Notes: generated by a model from the sequence alone, not told the origin. Counted from the first letter of the stretch, positions 17,403-25,320 are shown. The stretch is DNA of 48,430 bases from Bacteroidales bacterium (GCA_017439185.1 JAFRTM010000018.1:1-48430); one strand, 5' to 3'. Program-made: numbers and translations.

Positions 17403-18449
17403 ATGGGACTTTTGTCAATTTTCAACAAAGAGATAGCAATGGACCTTGGCACAGCCAACTCCATAGTAATTTACAACGACCAGGTTGTCATAGACGAACC
17501 GTCTATAGTAGCCGTTGACCGCACCACAGGAGAAATTAAGGCTGTAGGAAGAGTTGCCCTTGAGATGGATGGTAAAACCGGCAATCCTGAACTGCGCACC
17601 GGCAACACTAACATCGAGACCATTCGCCCGTTGAAAGGCGGCGTGATTGCAGACTACGAGATGGCTCAGCACCTCATCCGCAAACTCATAGGCATGACCA
17701 ATATCAGCCGTTCCTTTATGCCCCCGTCGCTGAGAATGGTGATATGCATCCCTTCCGGTATCACCAACGTGGAGCAGCGTGCCGTACGCGAAGCCGCCGA
17801 GCAGGCGGGTGCCAAGGAAATTCGTATGATTCACGAACCCATGGCTGCCGCCATAGGTATCGGCATTGACGTGCTTGCCCCCTGCGGCCACATGATAGTG
17901 GACATCGGAGGCGGTACCGCCGAAATCGCCGTCATATCTCTTGGCGGCATATCGTGCAACAACTCTATCAGGGTTGCGGGCGACCAATTCAACGACGACA
18001 TCGTGAACTTTATGCGCCAACAGCACAATATGGTCATCGGCGTACGCACTGCCGAGAAGGTGAAACTGGCAGTAGGTTCGGCTATAACCGAACTCGCAGA
18101 AGAGCCGGAGGACTTCCCCTGCCTCGGACGTGATATGCTCACCGGCCTACCCAAGGAAATCACCGTCAACTACAAGGAAATATCCCACGCCCTCGACAAA
18201 TCGGTGGCACGCATTGAGACGGCAGTACTCGAAACCCTGTCGCAGACTCCTCCCGAGCTGGCTGCCGATATCTACCAAAACGGCATATACCTCGCCGGCG
18301 GTGGTGCCTTGCTGCGCGGCCTCGACGAGCGTATCGCCAGCAAGACCAAACTGAAGGTACACATTGCCGACGACCCTCTGCGCGCAGTGGCTCGTGGTAC
18401 GGGCATAGCTCTGAAGAATTTCACACGCTACGCTTTCCTCATAAAATAG
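17403..18449 (+). CDS. mreB: rod shape-determining actin homologue MreB
   Basis: MreB forms membrane-associated filaments that direct lateral wall synthesis with MreC and MreD. The 348-residue product shows the actin-fold phosphate loops (MDLGTANS near residue 13 and IVDIGGGTAEIAVISLGG near 165), the segment RPLKGGVIADYEMA, and the C-terminal GIYLAGGGALLRGLD. An N-terminal MGLLSIFNKE resembles the membrane-binding start of the family. The gene lies 89 bp after the nuclease gene and ends the plus-strand run at a strong terminator. Its usual partners mreC and mreD are 11 kb away on the other strand. Confidence 0.95.
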   Translation: MGLLSIFNKEIAMDLGTANSIVIYNDQVVIDEPSIVAVDRTTGEIKAVGRVALEMDGKTGNPELRTGNTNIETIRPLKGGVIADYEMAQHLIRKLIGMTNISRSFMPPSLRMVICIPSGITNVEQRAVREAAEQAGAKEIRMIHEPMAAAIGIGIDVLAPCGHMIVDIGGGTAEIAVISLGGISCNNSIRVAGDQFNDDIVNFMRQQHNMVIGVRTAEKVKLAVGSAITELAEEPEDFPCLGRDMLTGLPKEITVNYKEISHALDKSVARIETAVLETLSQTPPELAADIYQNGIYLAGGGALLRGLDERIASKTKLKVHIADDPLRAVARGTGIALKNFTRYAFLIK

Positions 18450-18471
18450 GAAACAAGCGAATCATAAAAAG

Positions 18472-18507
18472 AAAGAGAGACTTCCAAACGGAGGTCTCTC
18501 TTTTATT
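18472..18507. terminator. bidirectional intrinsic terminator, mreB/dacB
   Basis: A 14-bp stem (AAAGAGAGACTTCC pairing with GGAGGTCTCTCTTT, one G-U pair) encloses the loop AAAC at 18486-18489. It is followed by T-rich sequence on the plus strand and, read from the other side, also on the minus strand. It lies between the convergent stop codons of mreB and dacB and can serve both. Confidence 0.93.
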
Positions 18508-18524
18508 TTACCAGATAGATTCCG

Positions 18525-19979
18525 TTATAGGGTCCCTATCTGCATCAGTATTTTCTCCAGTTGGGGTTTCACCTGACTAGTCGGACAGGTAAAGTTATTG
18601 GCCATTACCGAGAAGCAGAGCAACTCGCCTTTGGCGGTTGTCACATAGCCCGCATAAGTCTTCACCCCGTCCATTGTGCCGCTCTTCACCTTCATCGCCA
18701 CATTGGCAGGCAGTTTAGGCAACATATTCTTTGCGGTACCTGATTCCCCTACCTTGGCGAGAGATTTGCTGAAATCGCCATATATATTTTGGCTCGCCAC
18801 CTGCTTGAGAAAACGGCACACGAAGTCGCCCGTCACTCTGTTCTGACGAGAAAGGCCACTACCGTCGGAAAACTTCACTCCGTCCATTGTCAGCCCTTTC
18901 TCTTTACAGTAGGCCTCAACTGCCTTGACTCCGTTTTCGTAACTTCCCTTGCCGTAGGCTTTATACCCGAGATACTTTAATATACACTCGGCGTATGTGT
19001 TGTTTGACGTAAGGTTTGTATATTGGGCAATAACGTAATAGGTGTTTGAGTAATAGTCTATAATCTCCTTGCCGTATGAATGACGCGTATGTTCCAATGT
19101 CACCGACGACGACACCGGAACCCCATGCTTTCTGAGATAGTCTGCAAACAGGGCGGCACAGTTCTCTGCCGGATGGGGCATCGCACCACGCACCTGAAAG
19201 TTACTCTTGCCCATTGGCACCGTGCCGTCGAAAACTCTCACCATACTGCTCGGATCGCCATAGATTATCACATTGTCGCCCGTACCCTCGGCTCCGGTAT
19301 TCACGTTGTTCTGCGTGTTCAGCTTAAGCCCTTTTGGCTCTATCCTGTCAAGGTCGGCAGGATAACCCACCTTCTTGCCGGGTGTAAAATAGGCGAAGAA
19401 CATGTTCTCGTGGAAGTTAAGCCCGCAGACTCCGCTACCATAGTAGTTTCCCACATCGCCCCACTGCCAAGTGTCGTGCAGTATCTTGTTGTCGAAGATG
19501 GTTGCATCGTAGCATATACGCCCATCAACGCCCTTTATTCCTGCTTTCCTCAATGCAGCCGCCCATGTAGCGAACAGCGTGTCGGGAGTCGTCTGGCGGT
19601 AACGGTATGAGCCTAATATCGGATCGCCTCCTCCGACTATCACCACATCTCCATGCAACACTCCGTTGTTGTCCAATCGCCCCACATATTTGAGCGTGGT
19701 CTTAAAGCGGAAAGTGGAACCCAGACGGTCAAAACCGACAGCCGTGGTAAAAAGCTTGTTCATCGACGCTGGCACCATCGACCGTTGGGAGTCATACCTA
19801 TAGACACTTGCGTTGTTCGTTATATTATATACCGTCACCGACAGCGATGCCGACTTCAGTGCCGACGACCGCTGGGCTTCTTTGACTGCCTGGTCAAGTT
19901 TCGTGGTGTTCTGTGCCAATGCCATTGCTGCCACCGCCAGCATCACCGTTAACATCCATCCCTTTTTCATATCGTTCAT
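18525..19979 (-). CDS. dacB: D-alanyl-D-alanine carboxypeptidase/endopeptidase (PBP4, S13 family)
   Basis: PBP4-type enzymes trim or cleave D-Ala-containing crosslinks of periplasmic peptidoglycan. The 484-residue protein has a signal peptide (about 1-22, ending ALAQ), the SxxK nucleophile motif SMNK (72-75), an SxN motif within LTSNNTYAE and the KSGT motif (MKVKSGTMDG), in the order of the S13 family. The spacing between SMNK and SNN is large because of the S13 insertion domain. The start at 19979 overlaps the engB stop by 4 bp (ATGA); an ATG at 19970 is an alternative. It ends the operon glsA-glsB-engB-dacB and faces mreB across a shared terminator. Confidence 0.93.
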   Translation of the reverse strand: MNDMKKGWMLTVMLAVAAMALAQNTTKLDQAVKEAQRSSALKSASLSVTVYNITNNASVYRYDSQRSMVPASMNKLFTTAVGFDRLGSTFRFKTTLKYVGRLDNNGVLHGDVVIVGGGDPILGSYRYRQTTPDTLFATWAAALRKAGIKGVDGRICYDATIFDNKILHDTWQWGDVGNYYGSGVCGLNFHENMFFAYFTPGKKVGYPADLDRIEPKGLKLNTQNNVNTGAEGTGDNVIIYGDPSSMVRVFDGTVPMGKSNFQVRGAMPHPAENCAALFADYLRKHGVPVSSSVTLEHTRHSYGKEIIDYYSNTYYVIAQYTNLTSNNTYAECILKYLGYKAYGKGSYENGVKAVEAYCKEKGLTMDGVKFSDGSGLSRQNRVTGDFVCRFLKQVASQNIYGDFSKSLAKVGESGTAKNMLPKLPANVAMKVKSGTMDGVKTYAGYVTTAKGELLCFSVMANNFTCPTSQVKPQLEKILMQIGTL

Positions 19980-20584
19980 TTTTCTTCGTTATACATATTG
20001 TTACATTTCTCTATGCTCGCAAGCATAGCATCGCGGCCGTACCCAGACTGCGACGAGGTGAGTATCATCTCGGGCAACTCTTCCCATCTCTCCGACATGA
20101 CTCTCTTGAACATCGCCACATTGCCCATCACCTCTTTTTGTTTTTCTTTGTCTATCTTGGTAAAGACTATCGTCAGCGGAATACCGTTTTCGCCGAGAAA
20201 ATCTATAAATTCAAGGTCTATGGTTTGCGGTTTCAGGCGAGAATCCACCAGCACATACACATTTACCAGCGTCTCTCGCTTGAGCATATAGTCTCCGGTC
20301 ATCTTCTGCCATTTTTCCCTCGCACTCTTCGAAGTACGCGCATAGCCGTATCCCGGCAAATCCACTATATACCATTCCCCGTTGACCAGGAAATGGTTTA
20401 TCAGCTGAGTCTTACCCGGTCTCCCGCTCGTCTTGGCCAGCCCTTTCACTCCTGTGAGCATATTGATCAGCGACGACTTGCCGACGTTACTCCTCCCTAT
20501 GAAAGCATACTCCGGCAATCCTGTGGCGGGACACTTGGCGTAACTTGAGTTGCTCACTATGAACTCAGCTTTTTTTACTTCCAT
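19976..20584 (-). CDS. engB: ribosome biogenesis GTPase EngB (YsxC/YihA)
   Basis: EngB is a TRAFAC-class GTPase needed for assembly of the large ribosomal subunit. The 202-residue protein has G1 GRSNVGKSS (residues 30-38), a switch I region with RPGKTQLINHF, G3 DLPGYGYA, G4 TKID and G5-like TSSQSGYG. Length is normal. Its start overlaps the end of glsB by 20 bp and its end overlaps dacB by 4 bp, so the genes are translated in a tight chain. Confidence 0.95.
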   Translation of the reverse strand: MEVKKAEFIVSNSSYAKCPATGLPEYAFIGRSNVGKSSLINMLTGVKGLAKTSGRPGKTQLINHFLVNGEWYIVDLPGYGYARTSKSAREKWQKMTGDYMLKRETLVNVYVLVDSRLKPQTIDLEFIDFLGENGIPLTIVFTKIDKEKQKEVMGNVAMFKRVMSERWEELPEMILTSSQSGYGRDAMLASIEKCNNMYNEEK

Positions 20585-21740
20585 TTTTCTTCTCCTTTCG
20601 TTTACGTTCCCGCGCCTGCTTGATACGCTCGCCCACCGTCTCCCGCTTCTTGCGCTCGGGGTGTTCCGACTTCATCTGCCGCAACGCCTCCAGCTCTTGC
20701 CGCTCGTCGTCGTTTTTCCGTCTCCACCATGGCGTTCTCTTCATGTTTATCTTGAAGAGCCGCCGGCGGTCGAACTTCTCGTTCTTGGCCTCGTACGACT
20801 CGAAATAGCGGCTTCTCTTCTCGGGATACAGATCTCTCAATGTGACCATTATGCCCGTCTCGTCAACACCTCCAAATCCTTTGGTCATGGCGGTCCCGAA
20901 CGTCCTCATCGTGGACGACAGGTTCATATAGGCGTTCACCAGCGGCGGCACACTCGTCCCCAGTTCTCTCACGTTCCTTACCAGCGTTTGGTAGTCTTCT
21001 TTATAGTTACGGCCGCTAAACATCTTGTGCAGCTCGTTATAGTCGGTCACCACCTCCCTCGGCTCGTAGGGCCACATCAGGCCGTCCTTGTCCGGGAAGT
21101 GTTTCTGGTAGAAATAGAGTATCATGTCCTTCGCTCTCGCGTTCATCTGCGAATACATCGTTATCTTGCCGAAGAAATAGCGTGTCTCGGGAATCTCCAT
21201 CGCCAAGCATCCCAGTCCGTCCCACAAGTTGTCGAGCGAATACATGCCCTTCCTCAGGTTGGTGCCTGGCTGGAAGGCAGGTTGAACAAACGCCCTGCCC
21301 AACTCAACCGTGTAAGGCAGATACTCCTTCACGAACTCCTCGCTGTACTGAAACTCCGACGCCGCCGACGTGGCAAAAGTCCCGTCGCCTCTCACCATCA
21401 TATTTGTCCCGTGGATAAACCGGTACGCTCCCACTATCTCCTCATCTTCCGGTGACCACACGAACAGCTGTTTGTAGCAATATGGCTCCGGCAGCAGGTC
21501 ATACTCGTCTATGTCCATCGTGTTGCCTGTGCCACCTCCTTGCAGGGCGAAACTCAACTCCCTCAGCCGCCCTATCTCCTGCATCAGGTTCGGCGACCGG
21601 TGTGCCGTGGTCACATATATCTCCTTGTTGCCGTAATTCGTTTTCCTCAAGAAATGCCGCTCCTTCAGCTCCTTCACCAGCAGCTGCCTCTCCACCGGCT
21701 CTCTCACATAACTCACGTCTATTTCGCTCTTTTCTTCCAT
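20565..21740 (-). CDS. glsB: GNAT-type N-acyltransferase, glycine-lipid synthase GlsB-like
   Basis: In Bacteroides, GlsB (related to OlsB of ornithine-lipid synthesis) adds a 3-hydroxy fatty acyl group to glycine, and GlsA then esterifies a second acyl chain. The 391-residue protein shows the OlsB/hemolysin-like acyltransferase pattern: GRLRELSFALQGGGTGNTMDIDEYD, then VGAYRFIHGT, EYLPYTVELGRAFVQPAFQ and LWDGLG. The C-terminal 50 or so residues are an unusual, very basic, probably disordered or membrane-touching tail rich in Lys, Arg and Glu. The partner acyltransferase gene lies 10 bp upstream, which supports the call. The exact amino-acid substrate (glycine rather than ornithine or serine) is inferred from the phylum. 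Confidence 0.75.
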   Translation of the reverse strand: MEEKSEIDVSYVREPVERQLLVKELKERHFLRKTNYGNKEIYVTTAHRSPNLMQEIGRLRELSFALQGGGTGNTMDIDEYDLLPEPYCYKQLFVWSPEDEEIVGAYRFIHGTNMMVRGDGTFATSAASEFQYSEEFVKEYLPYTVELGRAFVQPAFQPGTNLRKGMYSLDNLWDGLGCLAMEIPETRYFFGKITMYSQMNARAKDMILYFYQKHFPDKDGLMWPYEPREVVTDYNELHKMFSGRNYKEDYQTLVRNVRELGTSVPPLVNAYMNLSSTMRTFGTAMTKGFGGVDETGIMVTLRDLYPEKRSRYFESYEAKNEKFDRRRLFKINMKRTPWWRRKNDDERQELEALRQMKSEHPERKKRETVGERIKQARERKRKEKKNGSKKS

Positions 21741-21750
21741 TTTATCTCAT

Positions 21751-22608
21751 TTATTCCTTAAACTTAGCCTCCGGGTCGTCCTTCAGCCTATAAACATACT
21801 CCCTTACCGCCGTCGCCCATTCCACCGCCGTGCGGCTCTTGTCAAACTCCTGCCAGCCGATCCTCTCCCCCACCACCAGCCTCATCTTCTTCCCCTTCTG
21901 CGCAAACATCTCGCCCGGCAGCAGCGCCATCTCGAAGTTGAACTTCACCCCCAGCCTCTTCCTCAGGTTAGCAAGCCGGTAGAACCGCTTGCGATTCCTC
22001 GCGTCGAAATACACCGGCACCACATCTCGCTCATATTTCACCGCCTTCTTCACAAAAGTCCCCTTCCAGCCCAAATCCTTTATCTCTCCGTCTTTCCCCA
22101 TCCTCGAGCACATCCCTGCAGGAAAATACAGCAGCACATTCTCCCCTCCGAACGCACTCTCCAGTGCCTCCACATTCTTGTTCCTATTCACCTTGTCTAT
22201 CGGCACAAACAGCGGCCGCATCCCGGGCAGGTGCATAAGAAAATCGTTCACCGGGAACACTATGTCGTTCCTTACCTGACCCACCGCCCATATCAGCGCC
22301 AGACCGTCGGGACCGCCCAGCGGATGGTTCCCCACCACCATTGGCCAGCCCTCCTTGGGCAAACGCTCGCCGTGCACCACCTCCACCTCTATGCCCAAAT
22401 CCCCATGGAAGAAAGCCTCCACAAAGTCCAGCCCGAATTCATTACGGTGCTCATATATCCCCTCGTTCAGCTCCTTTACATGCAAAATTCTCCCCAGAAG
22501 CGCCCTCGTCAGCGGCCCGGTCTTCACGCCCTTTGCCGCCATAATGCGCTTCAAATCAACATACTTACGCCCTATCTCTTCTCCCCTGTCATTCTCTTTC
22601 TCTTCCAT
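21751..22608 (-). CDS. glsA: 1-acylglycerol-3-phosphate-type O-acyltransferase, GlsA-like
   Basis: The protein has the PlsC-type catalytic motif in VVGNHPLGGPDG (HxxxxD in NHPLGGPD) and a later FVPIDKVNRNKN, LLYFPAGMCSRMG and VPVYFDARN. These are typical of the OlsA/GlsA lysolipid acyltransferases that add the second acyl chain to amino-acid lipids. The frame is open upstream to 22689, but a promoter-like TATTTTTG at 22632-22639 lies inside that extension. The ATG at 22608 (285 residues) is therefore chosen, with 22617 as the alternative. The gene is followed after 10 bp by the GNAT acyltransferase gene; the pair should act at the inner face of the cytoplasmic membrane. Confidence 0.75.
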   Translation of the reverse strand: MEEKENDRGEEIGRKYVDLKRIMAAKGVKTGPLTRALLGRILHVKELNEGIYEHRNEFGLDFVEAFFHGDLGIEVEVVHGERLPKEGWPMVVGNHPLGGPDGLALIWAVGQVRNDIVFPVNDFLMHLPGMRPLFVPIDKVNRNKNVEALESAFGGENVLLYFPAGMCSRMGKDGEIKDLGWKGTFVKKAVKYERDVVPVYFDARNRKRFYRLANLRKRLGVKFNFEMALLPGEMFAQKGKKMRLVVGERIGWQEFDKSRTAVEWATAVREYVYRLKDDPEAKFKE

Positions 22609-22631
22609 TTTTCGCATCTTAAATCGCTCTG

Positions 22632-22639
22632 CAAAAATA
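22632..22639 (-). promoter_or_regulatory. -7 promoter element for glsA
   Basis: On the minus strand the sequence TATTTTTG fits the Bacteroidota -7 consensus TANNTTTG. It lies 23 bp before the chosen glsA ATG. A clear -33 TTTG is not seen at 19-21 bp. Nearly the same sequence precedes the first DUF488 gene (24946-24953). Confidence 0.55.
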
Positions 22640-22773
22640 CGACCTTTTTCCCACACCCGCGCGCGTACATTATAATTATTTATCAACACATCCTGTTAAT
22701 TACAACAAAATCAACTAACACACTATTATAACATATTGGTTGCTGAAAAATATCCCTCTTGCTCACACCCAAC

Positions 22774-23850
22774 TTACTTACCATTGTCGGTTTGCTGCTC
22801 GTCTTTCATATTTATAACGAATCTTCTAACCCCTTCTTTCTCCTCTAAATATGACTTATATAAATCCGGATGGTCTTCTGCAAAATGCCTCTCATTAAAT
22901 TTCATTGTTGATTTTGCGGACTTCCAAGTCACCAGGGTTTCTCTCCCCATTATCAAAGATTCTGCCGTCTTCATCTCTTGCTTTATCTTCAGTTCCAACT
23001 CCACCTTCTTCTTCTCTAATTGCATTATCTCCTTCTTTACCTCTTTTAAGTCTTTCCATATCGAAAAAACATCCGAATCTGCCTCCTTTAATTCCCCTTT
23101 TACTGCTTTGGGATATTTCTTTATCACAGACTTTTCGTCAATTTGTTCAACATTAACATCATTCGGTTCTTCCTCTGACTCATTCCTTGGCTCCACCACT
23201 GCCGCCACCAACTTATGATGCCAACCTTCGTGTTCCAAACCCAGCGACAACGTTAAATAGCCATATTCTACTTCCTTGTCCAATTCCACCTGTCCCATTT
23301 GCACTCTGTCCAGATAGCCCGGATCGGTCACTGGCAGATCATACTCCACTCCACAATATATAAATCTCATTCTCACCTTAGGCCTTTCATTATCTTCATA
23401 TAACACTCTGTATGTCATCATATTCCACACTTTTACCAGCATCAGGGAATACCCGACACTCTCTACCCTTTCATCGCTTATCGCCTTGCCCTTATTCCCA
23501 AATATCTTACTGTGCCTGATATCAACGAACTGTTCCAATTGTTTTTCAGTTATCGGCCTATAATCCACAACCTCCAACTCTCCATACCTTACATCTTCCA
23601 CGTGCGCATCTTGCGGCATAGCCTCTACTTCAGTCAATTTTACAATAGAAAACAAACTGACCAATAGTGCCTTGCTATTCGGAATCTCTCCAAATTCAGT
23701 ACTCGCGATAGGTCTTACCCATTTAACATTTCCTTTCTCATCTCGCACAAGCCTCCATCTCCCACCATTTTCTTGTCTTACCTCCACTCCCGCAACACAC
23801 CTTCCCCCTCTCTTATATGAATTAGCCAAACACAATAAATACCTATCCAT
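22774..23850 (-). CDS. dual-OB-type protein with YqaJ-like C-terminal tail
   Basis: The 358-residue protein seems to be a fusion. The N-terminal half (about 1-205) begins LLCLANSYKRGGRCVAG, continues with KWVRPIASTEFGE and is beta-rich; it resembles the dual OB-fold domain found in prokaryotic conflict-type gene clusters. After an acidic linker comes a coiled coil (about 265-300, KDLKEVKKEIMQLEKKKVEL). It is followed by LVTWKSAKSTMKFNERHF and DHPDLYKSYLEEKEGVRRF, which closely resemble the C-terminal tail of YqaJ/lambda-exonuclease-type recombinases. The exonuclease core itself is missing. It follows the second DUF488 gene by 8 bp. Base composition is markedly more AT-rich than in the neighbours, suggesting transfer. 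The function is unknown; nucleic-acid binding is the best inference. Confidence 0.6.
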   Translation of the reverse strand: MDRYLLCLANSYKRGGRCVAGVEVRQENGGRWRLVRDEKGNVKWVRPIASTEFGEIPNSKALLVSLFSIVKLTEVEAMPQDAHVEDVRYGELEVVDYRPITEKQLEQFVDIRHSKIFGNKGKAISDERVESVGYSLMLVKVWNMMTYRVLYEDNERPKVRMRFIYCGVEYDLPVTDPGYLDRVQMGQVELDKEVEYGYLTLSLGLEHEGWHHKLVAAVVEPRNESEEEPNDVNVEQIDEKSVIKKYPKAVKGELKEADSDVFSIWKDLKEVKKEIMQLEKKKVELELKIKQEMKTAESLIMGRETLVTWKSAKSTMKFNERHFAEDHPDLYKSYLEEKEGVRRFVINMKDEQQTDNGK

Positions 23851-23858
23851 ATCTCCCC

Positions 23859-24302
23859 CTATTTCAGATGAATTATCTTAACTTCCTCTGCACTGCGCTC
23901 TTTCATATATTCTACCAACAATCGCCTATGACACTGCTCCGGAGTCTCCTCACTGCATAGGAAACATGCCCCGTCAAACTGCATTACTCCATATTTCTTT
24001 ATCACATCCCTCTCTTTAAGCAAATCTTGATATATCTTTACATATTCGGACCACGACACTTCCCCTTTATGCCATTTATCTAACAAGTCTTTTGTTGGCG
24101 CAAAATCCACGACATGGCTATACGAAATGCCACATATCTCCTTCAAGAAATATTCTAAATCAGAACCCTTAGCGAATCCAGACAGTTGACTACTGTTACT
24201 TATCCTCACGTCCACCAACTGTTTCACTCCTGTTTTTTTAAGCAACTCAAAAAACTGCCTCGCACTCTTCTTGGTAAATCCAATTGTAAACAAATGTATC
24301 AT
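23859..24302 (-). CDS. DUF488 family protein, short copy
   Basis: The 147-residue product begins MIHLFTIGFTKKSARQFFELL, has VDVRISNSSQLSGFAKGSDLEYFL and ends with the family's cysteine motif FLCSEETPEQCHRRLL. This combination (TIG start, DVR, then CSE-P-CHR) marks DUF488, a small alpha/beta family of unknown biochemical function. Its ATG overlaps the stop of the preceding DUF488 gene by 4 bp and the dual-OB gene follows after 8 bp, so the three form a tight operon. It differs clearly from its neighbour in sequence and length, which suggests two non-redundant subunits, perhaps a heterodimer. Confidence 0.85.
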   Translation of the reverse strand: MIHLFTIGFTKKSARQFFELLKKTGVKQLVDVRISNSSQLSGFAKGSDLEYFLKEICGISYSHVVDFAPTKDLLDKWHKGEVSWSEYVKIYQDLLKERDVIKKYGVMQFDGACFLCSEETPEQCHRRLLVEYMKERSAEEVKIIHLK

Positions 24303-24928
24303 ATTTCCTCCACTTCCTCCAAATCAACAATATATCCAATTTCCTTATTTTTCAATCTGTAAGCATCTACCCTCTGCTCCTCCGCCGTATAACTTCCAAA
24401 CATCTCGTCAACCTCCGACAAATGATGTTTTCTACTCTTCAGATATCCTTCTATCATTTCCTTCTCAAGTTCTTTATGCGTCTTCAAGTCTCCTTCTTTC
24501 ATTATATGATTCACATCTACTCCTTGGTCATAAAAATACCGGCTTACCAAAGCAAACCTATGACACTCAAGAGGTTCTGATTCCGAACACATAAAAGCTA
24601 TCCTATATCCTTTCGCCATACCACGCATCACCCTCAACACTCCTTTCTGAAAGGCCTCTGTTCCCACCGCTTTCTCAAAATTCACCTGCCCGTTATCACC
24701 TATACAATCATTCCTTCTCGCACCAAACTCCATTCCAAAATGCAAATACTGAATCCCTTGTGAATATAAGTAATCACTCAATTCCCTTTGGTTGAACTGC
24801 GGCGAATACTTGCTCGCTGGCACACTCCTTACATCCACAACGCAATTAACGCCGTGTCTCTTTAACAAATCCACAAACTCTTCCACCGTCTGATTCGAAT
24901 GACCTATACTATATAATACGCCTTCCAT
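24299..24928 (-). CDS. DUF488 family protein, long copy
   Basis: The 209-residue product has the start VLYSIGHSNQTVEEFVDLLK, VVDVRSVPASKYSPQFNQ, YLHFGMEFGARR and the cysteine motif FMCSESEPLECHRFALV, as in DUF488. A C-terminal extension (about 150-209) with KEGDLKTHKELEKEM and ending in an acidic EEVEEI is absent from the short copy. The frame is open upstream to 24973, but a -7-like TATTTTTG at 24946-24953 lies inside that stretch. The ATG at 24928 starts the family homology, so it is preferred. It is the first gene of the AT-rich three-gene cassette. Confidence 0.87.
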   Translation of the reverse strand: MEGVLYSIGHSNQTVEEFVDLLKRHGVNCVVDVRSVPASKYSPQFNQRELSDYLYSQGIQYLHFGMEFGARRNDCIGDNGQVNFEKAVGTEAFQKGVLRVMRGMAKGYRIAFMCSESEPLECHRFALVSRYFYDQGVDVNHIMKEGDLKTHKELEKEMIEGYLKSRKHHLSEVDEMFGSYTAEEQRVDAYRLKNKEIGYIVDLEEVEEI

Positions 24929-24945
24929 CCCACTAATATTTTTTG

Positions 24946-24953
24946 CAAAAATA
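24946..24953 (-). promoter_or_regulatory. -7 promoter element for the DUF488 cassette
   Basis: TATTTTTG on the minus strand matches TANNTTTG and lies 17 bp before the chosen ATG. The surrounding 20-odd bases are almost the same as those in front of glsA (22631-22655), differing mainly by one base and the length of the T run. Confidence 0.55.
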
Positions 24954-25082
24954 CGAACTTTTTTCCATTCCACAACGAAAAATCTCTTTTTTTTATCACC
25001 AAATCACATACAGTACTAATCCTCAACTTAATAGCCCAGCAAAAAAATCCCATTATTCACAAATTCTGATTTAAACTTCCCT

Positions 25083-25106
25083 AAAATATACCAATTTGCC
25101 GATTTC
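25083..25106. repeat. 24-bp dispersed intergenic repeat, copy 2
   Basis: It matches 13058-13081 at 21 of 24 positions. Confidence 0.6.
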
Positions 25107-25202
25107 TGCCACCTTCAATCGTCCTCCGAAACCGCCCACTACCCACTAAAAAAATCTACACTAAAATTTTCAACTTTCAATTCTCAATTTTCAATTTTCT
25201 CA

Positions 25203-25261
25203 ACGTTTATTTCCAAGCGAGAGCAGAAGAAATTTATTCTTATGCCGAGCCAAATAAACGT
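25203..25261. repeat. 10-bp inverted repeat enclosing 39 bp
   Basis: ACGTTTATTT at 25203-25212 pairs with AAATAAACGT at 25252-25261. The loop contains a smaller hairpin, AAGAA-ATTTA-TTCTT. It could be a structured RNA, a protein-binding palindrome or the remnant of a small repeat element. No T-run follows immediately. Confidence 0.5.
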
Positions 25262-25279
25262 CAATTTTGTAAAAAATTA

Positions 25280-25320
25280 ACCATAGACTTGATACCTACT
25301 TAAGTCCTATGTGTCAGCAA
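25280..25320. repeat. 41-bp dispersed intergenic repeat, copy 2
   Basis: It matches 12842-12882 at 36 of 41 positions. This copy contains the 8-bp palindrome ACTTAAGT, which the other lacks. Confidence 0.75.
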
